DNA from: Flavobacteriaceae bacterium
GTDB lineage: Bacteria; Bacteroidota; Bacteroidia; Flavobacteriales; Flavobacteriaceae
Length of the DNA: 8,887 bases
Assembly: GCA_029247985.1 (NCBI GenBank)
Contig: JAQWKF010000046.1
Coordinates: 1 to 8,887 of the forward strand
Reading direction: 5' to 3'
In this document: positions 6,138 to 8,887 of the stretch, one piece after another
How positions within the stretch are numbered: position 1 is the first letter of the stretch
How the letters are laid out: the number at the start of each line of letters is the position of its first letter
Notes under the pieces: model-generated
Databases searched by the model: none
Seen by the model: only the letters and a program-made list of their open reading frames with translations
What the model was told of the DNA's origin: nothing
Program-made: the position numbers and the translations under genes

Positions 6138-6686
6138 ATGAAATATGTAACGCTCTCTTTTTTGCTATTCGTTTTTAATTGTGAAGACAAAAATCTTGCC
6201 GAAGACTTTACACTTGAGGGTCAGTGGATCCTTGATAAAGCAGTCTGCTACTGTAATTTTGAAAAATATGATTTTGAACGTAATCAGCTTTGGCTCTTTG
6301 AAGATGGTGTTTTAGTAAGTAAAGGTGTGGAGGGCAATGCTGTGGGTATTTCTACTCCTAATGAGGTTATGTCTTATGCTGTTAGTGATGACACCCTAAC
6401 CCTTTTGTCTAGCAAAAGACAGTATCGCTATACCATTACTGATAATATCCTTGCGCTGCACTATATTGATGTTCCAGAAATTGCAGACGATGAAGTTTCG
6501 TATTATTTTACGAAAGGGACTGCGCCTAGTAACTGTACTGATCCCTTTAACTTGCTTAAAGAAATTGCCTGTACAAAAGAGTACGATCCTGTATGTGGTT
6601 GTGACGGCATTACCTATAGTAACGCATGTACCGCTACGTTCTATGGTGGGGTAACTGCTTTTGATAAAGGGGATTGTCCTAAATAG
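6138..6686 (+). CDS. Lipoprotein with C-terminal Kazal-type protease-inhibitor domain
   Basis: From the ATG at 6138 the product has 182 residues; a TTG at 6129 in the same frame is a less likely start. The N-terminus MKYVTLSFLLFVFNC looks like a short lipoprotein signal with Cys15. Residues about 25-128 begin LEGQWILDKAVCYCNF and look like a small lipocalin-like or META-like beta domain; it is not a clear family match. Residues 133-180 form a Kazal domain with Cys at 133, 145, 153, 155, 164 and 180 and the hallmark VCGCDGITYSNAC. The second-to-third and third-to-fourth Cys spacings (7 and 10) equal those of ovomucoid. The extra Cys155 with absence of the usual fifth Cys is the variant common in bacterial Kazal domains. 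By alignment, the P1 residue two after Cys145 is Lys147, which predicts trypsin-like protease targets. A cell-surface inhibitor protecting envelope proteins is a reasonable inference; no target is known. Confidence 0.82.
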   Translation: MKYVTLSFLLFVFNCEDKNLAEDFTLEGQWILDKAVCYCNFEKYDFERNQLWLFEDGVLVSKGVEGNAVGISTPNEVMSYAVSDDTLTLLSSKRQYRYTITDNILALHYIDVPEIADDEVSYYFTKGTAPSNCTDPFNLLKEIACTKEYDPVCGCDGITYSNACTATFYGGVTAFDKGDCPK

Positions 6687-6782
6687 GTGATTTCTTTAAT
6701 ATTTAGCTATCTTTAGGGGTAACAATCAAGGTGGGCTTTTCTCGTATTTAAGATAACGCCCATTAATATTAAATGATATATT

Positions 6783-6872
6783 ATGGGAGTAGGTGGTATT
6801 TTTTGGGGGAGTATTGCAATTTGTGTGATCTTAGCGCTAACAGCATATGTGATTGAAGAATACATAAAATAA
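6783..6872 (+). CDS. Small single-span membrane protein, 29 aa
   Basis: The frame reads MGVGGIFWGSIAICVILALTAYVIEEYIK, split here as MGVGGIFWG, SIAICVILALTAYVI and EEYIK. It has a glycine-rich start, one hydrophobic helix of about 20 residues and a charged C-terminal tail, the usual layout of bacterial membrane micro-proteins. It sits alone in the 274-base gap between the Kazal lipoprotein and the DUF2911 gene. Against it, there is no Shine-Dalgarno sequence and the frame is short enough to be chance; in its favour, the membrane-span composition is coherent and stops flank it closely. Function unknown. Confidence 0.5.
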   Translation: MGVGGIFWGSIAICVILALTAYVIEEYIK

Positions 6873-6885
6873 ATCGGTATTTGAC

Positions 6886-6917
6886 TTTGGGCTTCAGCAT
6901 TAGTCGTGTTATATTTA
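6886..6917 (+). promoter_or_regulatory. Candidate promoter for the DUF2911 gene
   Basis: TTTG (6886-6889) and TATATTTA (6910-6917) lie 20 bases apart. This fits the Bacteroidota -33/-7 layout TTTG-N19-20-TAnnTTTG with one mismatch in the -7 box. Transcription would start near 6924, about 37 bases before the ATG at 6961. Confidence 0.42.
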
Positions 6918-6960
6918 TGACAAAAGCATTATATTACAGCTTATTTAAAATCCCTATACA

Positions 6961-7488
6961 ATGAGAACATTTACGCTTACCCTACTATTCTTTAGTCTTA
7001 CTTTTGCACAAGCACAAAATTTTAGAGGTCTTGATAAAAGCCCTATGGATAAGGCTTCTTTTCCTGCGAGCTATCGCATTTCGGAAAAAATTGCAACCAT
7101 CACATATAGCAGACCTCAACTCAAAGGCAGGAACTTTGCAGACATCGTCTCATTTGGAAAAATATGGCGAACAGGTGCTAATGAAGCTACAGAACTTCGT
7201 GTGTTTAAGGCCATTGCTATTGGAGGAACTGAAGTTCCAGCAGGCACTTATTCTCTTTTTACCATTTTTGGTGCAGAAAAAATGACCCTTATCATCAACA
7301 AAGCGACTAATCTTTGGGGATCATATTCATACAACCAAGATGAAGATTTATTGCGTTTTGAAGTACCCACCACAAATGCAGAAGATACTTTAGAGGCCTT
7401 TTCAATGGTGTTTTCAGGGGATGATATGCCAGTCTTACACTTAGGCTGGGGTAATACAAGAGCGGCAGTGCCTTTCAACGTCTTATAG
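6961..7488 (+). CDS. DUF2911 family secreted protein
   Basis: This 175-residue protein has a Sec signal peptide ending FAQA-Q (about res 1-18), so it is exported to the periplasm or beyond. The mature part shows the DUF2911 features: ITYSRPQLKGRNFADIV (47-63), FGKIWRTGANEATEL (65-79), VPAGTYSLFTI (92-102), WGSYSYNQDEDLLR (119-132), and a LHLGWGNTRAAVPF ending. The family is widespread in Bacteroidota and predicted to form a beta-sandwich; its role is not known. It is probably monocistronic with the candidate promoter upstream. Its stop lies only 9 bases from the stop of the convergent nucleotidyltransferase gene, so any terminator must work within or past the neighbouring coding sequence. Confidence 0.92.
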   Translation: MRTFTLTLLFFSLTFAQAQNFRGLDKSPMDKASFPASYRISEKIATITYSRPQLKGRNFADIVSFGKIWRTGANEATELRVFKAIAIGGTEVPAGTYSLFTIFGAEKMTLIINKATNLWGSYSYNQDEDLLRFEVPTTNAEDTLEAFSMVFSGDDMPVLHLGWGNTRAAVPFNVL

Positions 7489-7497
7489 CGAATTTAA

Positions 7498-7920
7498 TCA
7501 ACGCTTCTCTAGCAACCAAGAAGAGGATTGGATTTTATCGCCAAGGTTGTCAATAAGCAAAATGCCTAGTTTTTCGCAAATAGGGCGCTCTGGAATAGTG
7601 TCATTATTTTGATCGCCTCCGTTGGCAAATGCCAATTGATATTCATCACCATACTCTCTGTGTATTTTAGTCAAGGTTTCGCAAACGGTGCGATCCTGAT
7701 CAACAGACAAAATAGCTTTGTCTACCACACGAAAGTTTGATATGATGATCATCCGCTCTTTTTCGTCCTGAAATTCTTTAGATCCCTTTAATTCGCGCTG
7801 ATAATCTGAGTTTACAATAACAAACAAGGCATCGCCTTGTTTTTTTGCATTGTGAAAATACTCCAGATGACCTTTGTGAATGGGATTAAAATAACCGCTG
7901 ACAATAACCGCTTTTTTCAT
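7498..7920 (-). CDS. Small cytidylyltransferase-like nucleotidyltransferase
   Basis: This 140-residue protein is a single nucleotidyltransferase-fold domain. VIVSGYFNPIHKGHLEYF (res 5-21) contains the HxGH nucleotide-binding signature (H15, H18). KERMIIISNFRVVD (54-67) lies at the usual place for the second helix region, NGGDQ (100-104) stands where related enzymes have GGDR, and IQSSSWL (130-136) matches the ISSS/T motif that contacts the triphosphate. Enzymes of this size include glycerol-3-phosphate cytidylyltransferase and the heptose-phosphate adenylyltransferase domain; both attach a nucleoside monophosphate to a sugar or polyol phosphate. The sequence does not decide which substrate is used. 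The ATG at 7920-7918 gives the motif its normal N-terminal position. It is divergent from aconitase and convergent with DUF2911, so it is transcribed alone. Confidence 0.88.
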   Translation of the reverse strand: MKKAVIVSGYFNPIHKGHLEYFHNAKKQGDALFVIVNSDYQRELKGSKEFQDEKERMIIISNFRVVDKAILSVDQDRTVCETLTKIHREYGDEYQLAFANGGDQNNDTIPERPICEKLGILLIDNLGDKIQSSSWLLEKR

Positions 7921-8065
7921 GTTGTAAATTTACACGTATTTGTATAAACACATAATAAACTCTCGTTATTTACTTCAATTATACATCTATAGATTAAATC
8001 TGTTCATAAGGCTCAAAATAAGCGGAGTATTTTATACTTTTACACTTTAGACTAATACATCGAAA

Positions 8066-8887
8066 ATGGCATTTGATATTGCAATGATAAAAGCCACTTA
8101 CGCTCGCCTAGCAGCGCGTGTAGAAGCGGCTAGAAAAGTAACCAACAAGCCGCTTACGGCTTCTGAAAAAATATTGTATTCCCATTTGTGGGATGGTGCA
8201 GCGAATCAAGTCTTCAAAAGAGGTATGGATTATGTTGATTTTGCACCTGACCGAATTGCGTGCCAAGATGCAACCGCACAAATGGCCCTTTTGCAGTTTA
8301 TGCAAGCAGGCAAGCCAAAAGTGGCTGTCCCTACTACCGTACACTGCGATCACCTTATTCAAGCCAAAGACGGTGCCATTGCCGACTTAAAGTCAGCCAA
8401 CAGCACATCTGCGGAAGTTTTTAATTTTTTACAATCCGTATCCAACAAATACGGCATCGGCTTTTGGAAGCCTGGTGCTGGAATCATCCACCAAGTAGTG
8501 CTAGAAAACTACGCATTTCCAGGGGGTATGATGATCGGAACAGACTCGCATACGGTAAACGCCGGCGGTTTAGGTATGCTTGCCATAGGAGTTGGTGGTG
8601 CCGATGCCGTAGACGTAATGGCAGATATGCCTTGGGAACTTAAGTTTCCAAAACTCATCGGGGTAAAACTTACGGGAAAGCTCAACGGCTGGACTGCACC
8701 AAAAGACGTCATCCTAAAAGTTGCGGGTATCCTAACCGTAAAGGGTGGAACTGGAGCTATAATTGAATATTTTGGAGATGGTGCCGAATCCATGTCATGT
8801 ACTGGAAAAGGAACCATTTGTAATATGGGTGCCGAGGTTGGAGCAACAACCTCCACTTTTGGCTACGATGCCTCAATGGAACGCTAC
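8066..8887 (+). CDS. Aconitate hydratase, mitochondrial type (5' part)
   Basis: The frame opens at ATG 8066 and stays open for 274 codons to the right edge, so the gene is cut off; a full mitochondrial-type aconitase has about 750 residues. It catalyses citrate to isocitrate in the TCA cycle with a 4Fe-4S cluster. Matches in order: RIACQDATAQMAL (63-75), TVHCDHLI (91-98), KPGAGIIHQ (135-143), MIGTDSHTVNAGGLGML (156-172), GGADAVDVMADMPWEL (177-192), GGTGAIIEYFGDGAES (227-242) and TICNMGAEVGATTSTF (250-265). The active-site residues visible are D96/H97, H142, D160 and H162. The cluster-binding cysteines lie beyond the window. The close match to the mitochondrial (ACO2) type rather than the AcnA/IRP or AcnB type is typical of Bacteroidota. 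A weak -7-like TACTTTTA (8035-8042) precedes it. Confidence 0.96.
   Translation, partial: MAFDIAMIKATYARLAARVEAARKVTNKPLTASEKILYSHLWDGAANQVFKRGMDYVDFAPDRIACQDATAQMALLQFMQAGKPKVAVPTTVHCDHLIQAKDGAIADLKSANSTSAEVFNFLQSVSNKYGIGFWKPGAGIIHQVVLENYAFPGGMMIGTDSHTVNAGGLGMLAIGVGGADAVDVMADMPWELKFPKLIGVKLTGKLNGWTAPKDVILKVAGILTVKGGTGAIIEYFGDGAESMSCTGKGTICNMGAEVGATTSTFGYDASMERY

Noticed and set aside
8509..8856. A 115-codon minus-strand open frame, proline- and serine-rich
   Set aside because: It lies opposite the well-matched aconitase frame and is its shadow.
1..8887. CRISPR array, retron, toxin-antitoxin or other defence cluster
   Set aside because: I saw no regularly spaced repeats, reverse transcriptase, or paired small toxin-antitoxin genes on either strand.

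Overview
The window looks like chromosome from a marine-type Flavobacteriia (Bacteroidota). It is AT-rich, start codons lack strong Shine-Dalgarno sequences, and exact copies of the Bacteroidota -7 promoter box TAnnTTTG precede several genes. The protein families fit too: DUF2911, DUF2834, e(P4)-type lipoprotein phosphatase, a mitochondrial-type aconitase, and lipoproteins with short lipobox signals.

Left part (1-1233): the 5' part of a crotonase-family gene (minus strand, runs off the left edge) is divergent from an HAD-IIA phosphatase gene, and the short gap between them carries facing promoter boxes around a palindrome. A tRNA-Ala(GGC) follows, with its own promoter box.

Middle accessory stretch (1234-2789): a non-coding region downstream of the tRNA holds a long hairpin and a tRNA-3'-end-like remnant. 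Next comes an SGNH-hydrolase-like lipoprotein gene interrupted by one in-frame TAA, then decayed transposase fragments (one with the DDE-family C-terminal motif PELNPAEQIW). This reads as an old insertion or decay zone between two housekeeping loci.

Right part (2790-8887): an ABC-F ATPase with its own promoter box and a rho-independent terminator; a 43-residue very basic protein; a DUF2834 membrane protein and an e(P4)-type HAD lipoprotein phosphatase, probably one operon; a lipoprotein with a C-terminal Kazal protease-inhibitor domain; a 29-residue single-span membrane protein; and a secreted DUF2911 protein. DUF2911 converges on a small cytidylyltransferase-fold enzyme (minus strand). The window ends inside an aconitase gene that diverges from it.

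Most of this is ordinary core genome, and I find no clear multi-gene new system. The points most worth a second look are the tRNA-flanked decay zone with its nonsense-split lipoprotein, the two unannotated small genes, the Kazal lipoprotein, and the facing-promoter/palindrome arrangement at 299-330.
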